Origin: Anseranas semipalmata
Taxonomy: Eukaryota > Chordata > Aves > Anseriformes > Anseranatidae
DNA: 64,000 nucleotides
NCBI GenBank assembly: GCA_013399115.1
Contig: VXAA01001112.1
Location: 9,147-73,146 of the forward strand
Reading direction: 5' to 3'
Under the pieces are notes generated by a model that was not told the DNA's origin, made no database searches, and was given only the letters and a program-made list of their open reading frames with translations. The position numbers and the translations under genes are program-made. Position 1 is the stretch's first letter; every line of letters begins with the position of its first letter. Positions 14,300 through 26,432 of the stretch are shown in pieces.

Positions 14300-16235
14300 T
14301 GTCACTAAGGTCCAGATGTCTTGATTGCTTAGCTTCCTACGGGCCTCTGGGCTAACTGAGTGACCCCAAAATCACATGAATTCACGGATCTTTGGAGCTT
14401 TGAAACAAGTTAATTCATGAACGGCATAAAGAGACTCTTCAAAAGACTCAGTTACTACCTGAGGCATCACAGCACCTTCACAGTGTTCTTCTTCCATGAC
14501 AAGAGCTCATGGAAAACCTGAAAATTCAGAACAGTAGGACAAGTACCTTGCTCTCTGCCTTCAAGTGTTTTTCTAGCTTGTCAAACATTTCTCATGAGCT
14601 CCTACACTCAAACTTCCATCAAGAATGTTGCAAAGAGGCTTGAGACATTTCTAGTGTCATAAACCATCTGCTGTTCATTCATCATGATCTCTGCAAGCCA
14701 GAAGTTCTAATAAGGAAACCTGAATTTTAGTTGCTGTTGTTAAAGTTGTCCTGTTTGAGATGATATCATCTGCATCTGCAACAAATTAGGAGAGTTTTAT
14801 TCTTTCTGCATGTCATGGAGCTGTCTTTTGACACTTTCTAATTCATCCTTTGATTTACGTGACAAAATACTGATATATTTTTTAAACTTTCTAATGTTTT
14901 GCCCCAGATTTCAGTTGTTGGCCTTCCTAGTCTAATGCAAGAGATCAAATGGGAACAGTTCAATCAAAACGATCCATAACTTTACAGAATTGCAGAACCA
15001 AACATCAACTCACATTTTGCAGCAGATGATTCCATTTTTTAATGTGGAAGCCACTCCTGGTCTCAGTCCTTATAAGACTCCTCTAGGAGCAACTTCCATT
15101 GGAAGAACAGAGAATCCAGTGTGTTTCTAAGTACTAACTAGCTATATGAGAGAAGGACTGCACACGTATTGTTTTCTCATTTCACGGGAGCCTCTTTTAC
15201 TTCTACACTTCTCAGATCTGATTTTTTGACTGTCACCTTTTCCCTTGCAGATATGCATCCACTGTGTGCCCATTACTCATCATTGAAAAACACATATTCT
15301 CTCTAGCATGGGAGCGGACCACCATCGTAAGTATGCTTCTGCTATACATGTGTTGTAAGTACATTATTCAAGTATAACAACTATCACTCACAAAGCACAA
15401 ATGCATAATAAAGCATAATGACAATGGATTGTCTTTCCACTATTCTGCACTTCCTTCCTATTGCGTCTGAATATATATTTGGCAAGAAAACACATTTCAG
15501 AACAAAGTACAAAAATGTGATGCTTAAAGGATAGGATATTTCAAATATACAAAACACATTTTCCAGAACTGAGAAACTATGGGTCTTTTTGAAAACATTT
15601 TACTTTAGAGCCTGGTGCCCTTGCATTTGTAGAAAGATGCAAGAGACAAGTACTGTAACTCAGACACAGGATTTACTGAAATGCACACAGGTCGAATCTG
15701 GTTGGTAGGACAGAATGCTCCATGATAATCAGATTAAGCTTCTGACTTCTGATTTTTGCAAATTATGTTCTTCACTTCCTGCTTCAAGAACACTGCTAAA
15801 CATTTCAACAAGAAACATTTCATCCCTACAGCCTGCAACATGAATTTGACTTTGACAAGACTGTTCTCAAACTCCTTCCCTTTATGAGACAGAATTTTGC
15901 TTTTTTATTGTACGTGGACCTCCATTGTTTACAGCAGCCAAAGTGAAGCCCAGCTCTGTTAAATCCTTGGGCACATCCACTTCCTAAAGATGTCCTGTTT
16001 CCACGTATTCTGTTAGGAAATCACGCTTCCCAAAGGCAAGCCTTTAGGGCTTCATAGTGCGGTCATTCAAAGATCAGAAATTACATAGAGCTTTCTTCAT
16101 TTCAAGTGCCTTGTATAGTTGCTCCAAGGCCAATATGCCCACTTATAATTTGTGTTGTAGCAGCATCTGGATAACTCACAAATCCTCATTAGCAAGTCCT
16201 GAACCTCCGGGGACTGAGACCTTGATTCAGCAGAA
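14300..16235 (-). pseudogene. Candidate degenerate pseudogene of an unidentified protein
   Basis: I do not recognise the parent gene. Read on the minus strand, this stretch gives long coding-like peptides broken by stops and frameshifts. In order from the 5' side: FLTEYVETGH (about 15990-16018), DVPKDLTELGFTLAAVNNGG (about 15918-15977), FLVEMFSSVLEAGSEEHNLQ (within 15740-15825), VTVKKSDLRSVEVKEAPVK (15184-15237), KSKDELESVKRQLHDMQKE (14800-14861, coiled-coil-like) and VMEEEHCEGAVMPQVVTES (about 14440-14505). Stops occur between and within these blocks, so it cannot encode an intact protein. The middle part, 15250-15600, looks non-coding. The near-continuity of reading over about 2 kb favours an old processed (retroposed) copy, but decayed exons of a once-real gene are also possible. 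Chance open frames cannot be excluded without a protein search. Confidence 0.45.
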
Positions 16236-16270
16236 TAAAAAATAAAAAATAAAAATTAAAAAAAATTACA
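16236..16270 (+). repeat. A-rich simple sequence
   Basis: Repeated AATAAA-like units grading into poly-A, abutting the 5' (right) edge of the minus-strand pseudogene candidate. Confidence 0.8.
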
Positions 16271-16327
16271 AAAACTGTCTGTACCATGACTGCATGACTG
16301 AGGGTAAAGAAACATAGAGGGGGTGAC

Positions 16328-16360
16328 TTTTTTTTTTTTTTTTTTTTTTTTTTCTTTTTT
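16328..16360. repeat. Poly-T tract
   Basis: Twenty-six T residues, one C, then six more T. On the minus strand this is a poly-A run, but no retrocopy immediately upstream of it is recognisable. Confidence 0.95.
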
Positions 16361-19281
16361 GCTGTTTTGATGATGGCTTTACACTGTATTCAGTCACTGT
16401 AGACCCCAGGAAGGGACAAAGCACACCCATGTCCCATGTCCCTGCTCCATTTGCCATTTGTCATGCTCAACCCAGGATTTGCTTTCCCTTCGTAGCCCTC
16501 CCATGTTTTTTTGGCCCTCCCACAGTGTTTTGGGCCCCTGCAGCATCCCTGAGATGGCAGAGCCTCTTTCCAGCGCACCCCATCACTCCCTGCTCTCTTA
16601 CCTCATTGCATCTCACCCCTCAACTCACACCCACCTTCACCACGCCCTCACTCACCGTGTAATACATCTAATCAGTGATAACATAAAATACATTTTCAGA
16701 TGTTTTGACTTTTTTTGATAAAAAAAGGTTGCAGTTTGCCAGCAATAAAGAATAGCAATATTTTCCTTAAATGAGCCTTAACTACAAAATGAATCAACTT
16801 CAGCAGCACACTCAAGACAATCGAATTTCTTCCCCTCCTGATTCATCCACTCTTAAGTTATAACATGTTAACACACACTATCACACACATTGATTTGACA
16901 ATTAAATGAATATGTTGTTAGTGTCACTGTCCCCTTTTCTCATTAAAGTCAATGCATACTGTGCAGCAGATGCACTATATGCAGACCTGCTCCATGCACA
17001 AGAGTAAACTCTGGTTTATCTGAGCTGCATGGAAAGTGGCTTCCTCTTCTATTTTTTTGTTTTAATAATTTGATCCTAAGTTCAGGAAAATGTGAGTGGA
17101 AGCAAACCACTATTGTACCAGAAAGAAGAAAAACACATCCTTACCCACAGTCAAACAAGCCAAGAAACTGGCTGTCTTGAAAACACAATATCCAAACTAC
17201 CTGAATGTTAATAGAGGAAAAGAAAAAGGCATAGTATAACCACACAAAACGGTATCGAAATGGGTGACAAACAACAAGCATAGAAATGCAAGGACAGAAA
17301 TAATGTGGACCAAAAAACAATAATAAAAAAAATAATAATAAGGAAAAGGGAAAAAGTGTTCCTTTTAAGATTCTTAGGAATTAGGGTCTGAGATCAGCAC
17401 TTAACCTCATGTAATTTCATCATCTGGAGAAGACAGAACTAATCAGGCACCAGTAAAACAGCCACAGCTGCAAGTTCTGCCCATTCCTCAATAAAGGTCT
17501 CAAAATTAGCACAGCAGTTGCTCTCTGGCAGCTTTTTGAAATGACTAAATGGCTTAATACATGCTTATAAATACAGTTTTTCAAAAAGAGAGTCTCAGAT
17601 TATGTTCCTGACACAAAGACTGAAGAACACATGCAAAGACTGTCACAGACTTTGATGAGTTTGAAGATGGCCTTGTCAAAGGAAGGGTGCTTGAAGATCA
17701 GTCACATCCAATACAGCACACAAAGTTCAATGTTTTATACAGGATTGTGCTTACCCAAAGAGAGGACTGCAGTATGTGTATATAGGTTACAGTACTTATT
17801 TTGATATCTCTATAAGTCATTATTCCTCATGTCTCCAGAGTGAGCCTCGCTGCGATATGTTAAGGAACACCATTAGATATTGCTGTAGAAGGTGTGAATT
17901 CTTCGTTTGCTTTAAATTAAAACAACTTTCCAAAATCTAATATGAATAAAGCATATATGACTAGGTCAGTGGACACAGAAAAGTGGACATTATGAACAGT
18001 TACATGGTATTTTAGTCAGTGATTTTGTCATGTTACAGTGACAAAAGCAATGTGTAAAATGCTTAGACTAGTATGCTTATAATTACAGTTCCCATCAATC
18101 ATCTGGTCTATTTTATCACTTAGATGTATCTCATGCAGTGGTAGTCTGTGGTTACATACAATTCTTTCACTGAATCATAGACAACAAGCTTCTCTTTACC
18201 AAAAACTGAGTAAACCAAAGCTTGTGATCCTCATTAACAAGTCTTTTTTTCTGGTTATTTCCGATTAGCGGCCACTTTAACTCCACTTCATGGATTTTAA
18301 TTGAGCAGTTTAATTGAAATAGAGCATTTCTCACTTCACTGTCAATGAAAATAACAGAGATGCAGCCAGCTCGTTCTAAAGTAGAGTTAGAAACTGTGCT
18401 TTTACATGAGGAATAATTTATGAACTCTTTTATAAGATCTAGTTAGGCTGATACCTTATTATAAAAATGTTCGTAATATTTTCATAATTTATACTTACAA
18501 ATATACCTCAAACTGGGGACAGGCTTCTGGATAGGCACTGTACCTTGAGCAGGTAATGTAAAAGACAAAGGCATTCAATACTGCTGATAGATTATAAAGC
18601 CTACTATAACAAAGCATGACAAGAAAGTCTCTCAAAGTAGCGAGAAAGACAAGAAAATGGCAAGACGTAACTATGACCAATATGTAAAGACATCTAAGTC
18701 TGAAAATCAAAAAGTAACAAAAAAAAAAAGCTAGCAGGAGAAGATAAAAGAATAGTGCAAACATGTATGAATGGGAATAAATCAAATGGATAGAGGGACA
18801 GTATGAGTTATAACTGGCTAAAGATATTAAGTACAAGAATAAAAATATGCAACTGCATTTACAGAATCAGAAGAGTTAAAGGGAAGTATAGACTCACTGA
18901 TTATGGAAAAGGAAAGGAAATAAACACTTAAAGAGAAAAATCTGAAATAATAAATACCTTGTAAACAGAGCTTTGAAAACACAACTAATTTCAAAATTGA
19001 TCTTAACACAGAAATAAAAGTACAAGCAAGGATGTTGAGCCAAGTCCAATTAAGTTAAAAAACAAGTCAATTAATCATCTTAGTATAAAAATATCCAAAT
19101 TTATTGAGAATAGTGGAGTTATTTGACAACAAACTACTAGAAATATGTGGAAAATAGGAAGCAGGTGAATCATGTTGGTTCATGTTGGTCTGGCCCATAA
19201 ATAAGGTCAATGTCCTAATTCCATCAGGTAGAACTGACCACTTCAAACTTCTAAGCATAGTTATAGTAGAGGTAGTACAGT

Positions 19282-19319
19282 GTATATATATATATATACT
19301 TATATACTTATATATATAA
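19282..19319. repeat. TA-rich microsatellite
   Basis: Runs of alternating TA interrupted twice by CT. Confidence 0.9.
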
Positions 19320-19968
19320 AAGGATATACAAGTGGCATCCCATTGGGTGTTCCCTGGACTTATTCAATCTTTTTGTTTACGATTTGAGTGGCGTAACACT
19401 TTAAAACATTGTGCAGTTTTAGGAAGTTTGCTGAGTTTCAGAGCTGATACAGAGAACACAAAAAAATCTCATATGCCAACTGGAAAGTCACAAATGGAAA
19501 AAAAAGAGATCCTGAATATGTAAATATGAAAGTGAAAACTATTGATAAATAATCAAAATGAAAAAAAAAAATCAAGTTCATATTGGCATGCAAACTGATT
19601 TTAAGTTAATAGTCTTGCTTCAAGAAGAGCAGGTCTCAGTCAGGAAAATACAATCAGAAGTATTATCTGGAAGGCTTGGGAGATAACACCATACACAGTA
19701 GTGAAAAAGCACTGGATGGAGTGCTAAGATTTTGGCCCCTCGCTTAAAGGCTGGAGAGAATCCAGTAATAAGTGATAACACAGGACTTGAACTGCAGGGA
19801 AATGTTGAGGAATCAGTTTCATGTCATCTAGAAAAGAGAAACCTGAAGTGGGAAAAGGTAATGGTGTTACAATTCCTGTTGGAATAAAGGGACTAGAAAT
19901 CAATCTTCCACATTTGGAGTATGTAACAATCAGCTCAAACTGTAACAAGTTAAGTGAAGAAAACAATC

Positions 19969-19994
19969 AAAACAAAACAAAACAAAACAAAAAA
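19969..19994 (+). repeat. (AAAAC)n microsatellite
   Basis: About five AAAAC pentamers, about 60 bp before the 5' end of a CR1 fragment. Confidence 0.9.
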
Positions 19995-20059
19995 CTATCA
20001 TCATGCATCTGGCCAGAAGTCCAATTAGCCCAGTAGTCTGTTTTCAGAATTGAGTATTT

Positions 20060-21060
20060 AGCATTGAGTCAGTAGTGGGGCTCCCCAGGGCTTCATTTTA
20101 GGGCCAGTTCCCTTCAATGTTTTTATAAATGATCTGGATGCAGGACTTGAATGCACATTAAGTTTGCAGATGATACTAAATTGGGAGGAGCTGTTGACTC
20201 CCTCGTGGGCAGAGAGGCCTTGCAGATAGATCTTGACAAATTAGAGGGCTGGGCAATCACCGACTATACAAAGTTTAACAACAGCAAGTGCCAGATTATT
20301 CACCTGAAATGAGGCAATCCCGGATATACATACAGACAGGTGGACAAGAGGCTAGAGAGCAGCCCCACAGAAAGAAATCTGTGGTTTCTGGCTGATGGCA
20401 AGTTGAACATGAGCCAGCAGTGTGCCCTGGCAGCCAGGAGGGCCAGCCATACCCTGGGGTGCATCAGGCACAGCATGGCTAGCCCATTGAGTGAAGTGAT
20501 AGTCCAGCTCTACTCTGCGCTGGTGCGGCCTCACCTCGAGTACTGTGTGCAGTTTTGTGTGCCACAATATAAGAAAGACATAAAACTATTAGAAAGCATC
20601 TAAAGCAGAGCTACAAAGATGGTGAAGGGCCTAGAGGGCAAGATGTATGAGGAGAAGCTGAGGTCACTTGGTTTGTACAGCCCAGAGAACAGCAGACTGA
20701 GGGGAGGCCTCATGGCGGCCTGCAGCTTCCTCACAAGGGGAGCGGAGGGGCAGGTGCTGATCTCTGCTCTCTGGTGACAGTGACAGGACCCAAGCGAATG
20801 GCATGGAGCTGTGACAGGAGAGGGTCAGGCTGGGTGTTAGGAAAAGGTTCTTCACTGAGAGGGTGGTCGGGCACTGGAACAGGCTCCCCAGGGCAATGGT
20901 CACGGCACTGAGCCTGCTGGAGTTCAAGAAGCATTTGGACAATACTCTCAGATGCAAGGTCTGATTTTGGGGTGATCCTGTGTGGAGCCAGGAGCTGGAC
21001 TTGATGATCCTTGTTGGTAGCTTCCAACCCAGGATATTCCATTATTCTATGATTCTATTC
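20060..21060 (+). mobile_element. CR1 LINE retrotransposon, 5'-truncated, 3' end intact
   Basis: A roughly 1-kb forward copy of the 3' end of a CR1 non-LTR retrotransposon: the C-terminal part of the reverse transcriptase frame plus the 3' tail. Recognisable pieces are GAPQG (bases 20077-20091), the catalytic FADD box (20163-20174), [14 protein letters not shown] and SALVRPHLEYCVQF further on. The 3' end is typical: a TTCCAACC block, then ATTCTATG-type octamer repeats at 21040-21060. The PQG and FADD motifs are in different frames and stops interrupt the frame, so it is dead. The divergence suggests an old insertion. The 5' truncation is the normal outcome of incomplete reverse transcription in this family. 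Confidence 0.92.
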
Positions 21061-21061
21061 A

Positions 21062-24000
21062 GTGCAAAAATTATAACAGCAGTTCCAGAGTTAGCCTGCT
21101 CCTTCTATAGACTCCCAGATTTCTGTAAAAGTCTACAGATGGAAGAAGGAAAGAATATTCTTGTTTCAGGATTGCTTTAGCAATGTACATCTGCATTTGT
21201 AATGATAGAGATAAGCAAACACAACCCGCTTTTTGCAAGGTAACCATGACCTCCAGAAAACATATACTCCTTAGGCTGAAAATAAAATACTAAAATTTCC
21301 TTGCTTTGTGTCTTTTTTACAAACACTTTCTAATATTACCTACTCTGTCATAAAAACTTACATTTTCAGTTTCTAACAGATTTACTTTTGAGAAGCTGTT
21401 TAGCAAGAACAGTTGACCTCATTGTGAGCCTAATTCAGAAAAACATTACACAGATTGCCCAACAAGTGGGACACATTTATGATAGTGGCAGCAACTCTAG
21501 AAGACAAACAACAAAAACAGAATGAATCAGGAGCAATCACTATTTGGACTGCAAATTCTTATATACAAAACATTTCAATTATTAAACTCCTGTTCTATTT
21601 TCTCCCAAACTCTGCATCCCTTCCCACAAAAGCTTTAAATTTACTCATAATGAGGTAACATGTAAAAATAATTTCCTGATACAAAATTTTTATTAATACC
21701 ATAATTCTTTCTAAGGTCATTAAACCTGATATTCCCTCTGTGCAATTAAGGAATAGCTTCTTATTTATGTAATGCACGCATATATTTTTCTGCTTAGCCC
21801 AGCTAAGTGAAAGTGTTGCTCAAACAAATTCAAACCTGATTGATCAGAGTGGCACAAACAATACAATATCTTCCATCTGCATTTGTTGCTTTATACAGTT
21901 TTTTGCCTGAAAGCACAGACTCTGCCAGTTCTTATACATTACAGTATAAGATGCATTAATGTAGTAAAGTTTGTCTGGTGGAAGAATAACAACAGTAAAA
22001 TGGAAAGGTAAACTGGGGTATCTCTATTTCCTAGAAACAATAGGAGCTCCACTTCCTGAGCACATCAATTAAAAGTAAGTTGTGTAGATCCAGTGGACTG
22101 TAAATAAAATCTGCTAAAATTGCTGGGTCTTTAGTACTCATGCTTTAGTGAGTTATATAGACAAGCAAATATCAAAGTAAGCTCTGAATTAGCTAACTAT
22201 CAGGCTTTCAGATTTTTTAGCTAAGCATTTCTGAAGGAATCACTTAGAGATCTTTGTATAAATCAAAAGAATTTGGGGGATGAAAGAAAAGAAGTGGGCC
22301 ATTTAGCTTGCAAAGGACAGGTGCCCAAGTGGAGGTATATTATAGGAAGTGAGAGAGGAAAGAAAAGGTGAGAAAAATGCACCATCCACAAACCTTTTTG
22401 TGAGTTGCCCAGAAGCGGCTACAATTACCACAATCCTGTTCCTCTGATGTGAAGACCATCCCAGTGACAGTGGTGAGTACTCACCTGGACTTGCATAAAA
22501 TCCCTATTTATGGTTAGGTTTCAGAGCAGTCTGAGGACTAAATGGGACAAGTCAAGATCAAGACTCCCAGAGATTTCTAGCTTTTGCTCAGAAAAGATCA
22601 CCCAAGAACACAAGTCTGTCTACCAATAGTGTTGGCAAGATAAAGAGTCTTTAAAGAACTAAAGAAGGAACTATTCATAGCATGTGTAAGAATTAAAATT
22701 CCTTCATTCAGTTCTGTTGAAGTGGTAACAAGGTTATACCTTCATTGCTTTACAATGACATTTCCTTAATCAAGCACAGAAGATTCCACTCAGCAATATA
22801 GACCATCTCTACACAGAGAGAGAGACAAAGGAACAGAAGACCCAGTGATACAGATTGGCAATGACTCAAGTTTTCAGAAACACCTACATTAGTTAAATAA
22901 TTAATTCTCATTGTCTTCTGAAACATATTTCACATAGCTTCCTCTCAATTCTTAGAGACATGACTTGAGTATATACGCTTGGCTGGATTTTGGTTTAGGC
23001 ATTATTATGTCATCTCAAATGAGGTAACCAATAATACTCTACCACATACACATCAGTGTATTTTGGGTTTTCAGCTTCTTTCAAAGACAGCTTTCTGTCA
23101 AGTCAATAACAATAATATAAGATAAGAATCCAAGCTTATGAAAATATCTCTGTAGATTAGGATCTCATTTAAATTTGATAAGAATTGGCATTCAGAGTTT
23201 GCTTAAAGTAGTGAGGCTTGCAGACTTTCTGAGACTCATCATTACAAAAAAAAAGAGAACTATTCGGTGAAAAAAGAAGGACATCCACAATGTTGGGAAG
23301 TTAATTAGATTCCAACTTTGAGTTAATATCTCATGTTTAGGGTTTGATCCCCTCAACAGGGAAAAATATTAATGGAGCATATCACACCCAGGATAAGAAG
23401 ATTAACTTATTCACTGAAAGATGGTAATGCTTAAGGGGAAAGTGAGAAGCTGGAGGATGCTCAAGCTCTATAAAAGCACTTGAGAGGATTAAAATCTGAG
23501 CCTGGTTAGTGCAGCTAGAGAATCTGTAACAAGACTCCTTAAGAATGTGGTAGCAATATACACAAGGGATTTTGAATTTAATTCCAAATTAGATTTAGGT
23601 TGTCATGCTGCTATTTGCAGCAAAGTAGCTCCTATAGCACTCAGCCAAGATCACTCAGTGTCCACTGGTCTTTGCACTGGACAACCATTTATTGCCTCCT
23701 GCAGGACATCGGCAGTCTGGAGTAATATCTTTTTTTGTAGCTAGATAATTCAAACAGACCATGAGTCATCATCAGGGCCATCAAGAACTCTGCTCTGCTG
23801 GGTCTCCAATGAGGTCTTTCTGTCTTCTTCTTCCATTCATCATTCTTTGTCATATTCAGCTTTCAAATATCCAGACTTCTTGTACAATAACATACCCTGT
23901 TTAAAAGAAATCCTTGCTGCCCTCCAATTAATTCTTGCAGCCTTCCAATTAATCCTTGCTGCCTTCCATAACTGTACAAATCAAACCCTGATAATTTCTA

Positions 24001-25424
24001 CTATATGCTGTCCCTTTCCCAGGTGTCAACAGTACCAGATCTGCACAGATGTAAAGCTAATGAAAATTCAGACAGATACAAAATCAGAGAAGCTAAATAT
24101 TAGAGCAGTACCCGTAACATGCCTGTCACCTCCCAAGTGCAGCAAATCAAGCACCTTACCATCCAGGTGCAGTCTGTGACTCTCCCCGGAGGCTTCCACA
24201 ACAAACACATGGCTTCTCCACCCTTACTCTTGTATAGCACTCTAAAAATTATCTTTTGTTGGCTGATGGAGTAATAAATTCAGCAGGTGCTTATTAAAAC
24301 TTCTATGCATCAGCAACATATTAACCATGGTTAAGACCACGTTTCCAGAATTGTCATATGCTATTGTAGAAATTAGGGGTAAATAACCTCTTATCATTGC
24401 AGTAGCAAACAGAAAAATAGTGTTTCTGATGCCTGACCAGGAAAGCCAAGACTACCTAATATCCACTCATATTATCAACTACAACATCAGTCTCTGAGCA
24501 GCCGTATGGTTAAGAAACAGGCTTAGTTTAGTCTCAGGATATGCAAAACCAGATCTCTAATTGTGAAGTGGGTTTATAACATTCTTACTAATTTTTGTGC
24601 TCTTGTCCTTGCTAAAACAAAATGTTACCATAGAAACATAATTAATCAACAGTCCTTTGTGCACTTCAGAAAACAATCAGTTCTGCTAAATTATAACTGT
24701 TTCAAATTAGTGAACTGTCAATCTCTCCTCAATGGACAATATTTTTAGATAGTGGCCAATGAACCATTTGCAAATACAGTGAAATTATATGATCTTCCAG
24801 AACTGTTTCTCTTATTCTATCCACCAAATGTTTTAAAGCAAATAAACATCACCTAAATGAACAGCTCCACTCCCAAAACATTAAATTCTCATTTACAGTG
24901 GAACAAATAAGTCCTCTGGGTTCCTTCTTTGAAGTTTCTGTTTAAACTGACAGTCTACCAGCTCAGTTCTACAGCTGCCCATCACTCAGCAAAGGGAACA
25001 TGATACACATTGACAAGAGATGGTGGTGGGGAAAAAACATAAGCTTAGTAAAAGGATGTTAAAACTAAAATTCCACTCACTTTTCTTTGCTTCTCAGCAA
25101 ATCCTTCCATGACTAAAAAAGGGTAACTACAACCACTTAATAAGTCATCCTAAAAGTTTACTTATTTAAATTTAATGACAAATATTTAGCTGTGTGTGTA
25201 CATTTCAGTTTGAGTATGAATTAAAGTTGTAGGCTAAGTATTGCAATTTTGGAAGACACATGGAATTATTTTTTACAGGGTATATTAGCAACTTCTCTGT
25301 CTTAGGCTAAGTTAAACAAAATGCTGCTTTAAGAAGTAAAAGAGCAAAAATCTAGTCAAAAACTATGCTTATAGTAAATGTGCTAGCTCCAATAGCTATC
25401 ATTTCTAATATTAATATAATCTAA
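21062..25424. other. Intergenic DNA, no recognisable gene
   Basis: No supported gene or transposon apart from the 21-bp tandem repeat at 23911-23973. The frame 23847-24179 shows an ILAAFQL-type heptad only because it translates that tandem repeat. Confidence 0.55.
23911..23973 (+). repeat. 21-bp tandem repeat, three copies
   Basis: Three consecutive 21-bp units (23911-23931, 23932-23952, 23953-23973) of the form TCCTTGCTGCCTTCCAATTA with one to several differences; the third is the most diverged at its end. Confidence 0.9.
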
Positions 25425-25700
25425 AGGCCAAGTGCAAGGTCATACGTCTGGGTCAGGGCAATCCCAAGCACAAATACAGGCTGGGTGGAGAATGGATTGA
25501 GAACATCCCTGAGGAGAAGGATCTGTGGGTGTTGGTTGGCGAGAAGCTCAACATGAGCCAGCAATGTGCACTTGCAGCCCAGAAAGCCAACCATCTCCTG
25601 GACTGCATCAAAAGAAGTGTGGTCAGAAGGTCATGGGAGGGGATTCTCCCCCTCTACTCTGCTCTCATGAGACCCCACCTGGACTACTGCATAGTAGATA
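25425..25700 (+). mobile_element. CR1 LINE internal fragment, truncated at both ends
   Basis: A forward CR1 fragment of about 275 bp from the reverse transcriptase C-terminal region. Translation includes [19 protein letters not shown], then [11 protein letters not shown], which correspond to the same blocks in the 20.06-21.06 kb copy. Homology stops soon after the DYC block without the usual 3' octamer tail, so the 3' end has been lost. It is not autonomous. Confidence 0.9.
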
Positions 25701-26179
25701 GTGCACTTTCTTATTAAGAGAATTAAAAACATCAAAGTTTTTCACCCTAAAGGCAGATGTTATTTTTGTAAGCCAACAAGAAAGGAAAAACTCTGCAAGA
25801 GAAACAACACGTGGCATATGGTACCACATCTCAGAATGGATCTTGAAGTTATTGCTGGAAGTTCTTCAAATTTCTAGCTTTAGTGTGCAGTGGCAGCCAA
25901 ATAAAGCCAACACAAAAATAGACATTAAGAGGACAGGTATTGAGAACAAGGCAGAGGGTAATATTTTTGCTGTTATTCTTTGGAATACCTACAACTTCAG
26001 TACTGTGTTTAAATACTGTCAAGAGAAAGGAGCAGCTGTCTTCCAATGAACACCTGAAAAGTCTGACAACATTTGCTTTACAGAGAAAAGTGACAGGGAT
26101 GACACTAAGGTTTCCAAAATCAAAAGGTGGAAGCAAACTGAGGAACTGTTCCACACCTCCCTGTTCCCCTCCCCCACCC

Positions 26180-26201
26180 AAAAAAAAAAAAAAAAAAAAA
26201 A
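26180..26201 (+). repeat. Poly-A tract (22 nt)
   Basis: Preceded by a C-rich run. No retrocopy is recognisable upstream. Confidence 0.95.
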
Positions 26202-26391
26202 GGTACAAGGCATTCAATAGCAGAAGATTGGTTTAAAATAGACACAAATGCTACTTTCTACAGAGGATACAAACTTTTAGAAAGCAATGTCAAAAGGTGG
26301 TTATGGATGCAGTTAGTATTTACAGGCTTAAAAAGGGGTTTTGACAGTTTCATAAACAGGACCCATACAGAACCCATAAATGGATACTTAG

Positions 26392-26432
26392 AAAAAAAAA
26401 AAAAAAGAAAGAAAGAAAGAAAGAAAGAAAAG
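26392..26432 (+). repeat. Poly-A / (GAAA)n microsatellite
   Basis: Fourteen to fifteen A residues followed by about six GAAA units. It is a short relative of the long array at 56.1 kb. Confidence 0.95.

Larger units (their letters stand above)
16361..20050. other. Intergenic DNA, no recognisable gene
   Basis: No supported gene. The minus-strand frames at 18495-19009 are low-complexity, rich in Phe, Tyr, Leu and Ser, as expected of translated AT-rich DNA. The stretch holds the TA-rich tract at 19282-19319 and the AAAAC repeat at 19969-19994. Confidence 0.55.

Noticed and set aside
18495..18836. Minus-strand frame with several hydrophobic runs, considered as a membrane protein
   Set aside because: Hydrophobic Phe/Tyr/Leu runs are the expected reading of AT-rich DNA; there is no family motif.
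20340..20603. 87-codon frame as a host gene
   Set aside because: It is part of the CR1 reverse transcriptase frame; the surrounding frame is broken.
26180..26201. Poly-A tracts here and at 34026, 44748 and 60077 as tails of processed pseudogenes
   Set aside because: No coding or transposon sequence is recognisable upstream of any of them, and no target-site duplications were seen.
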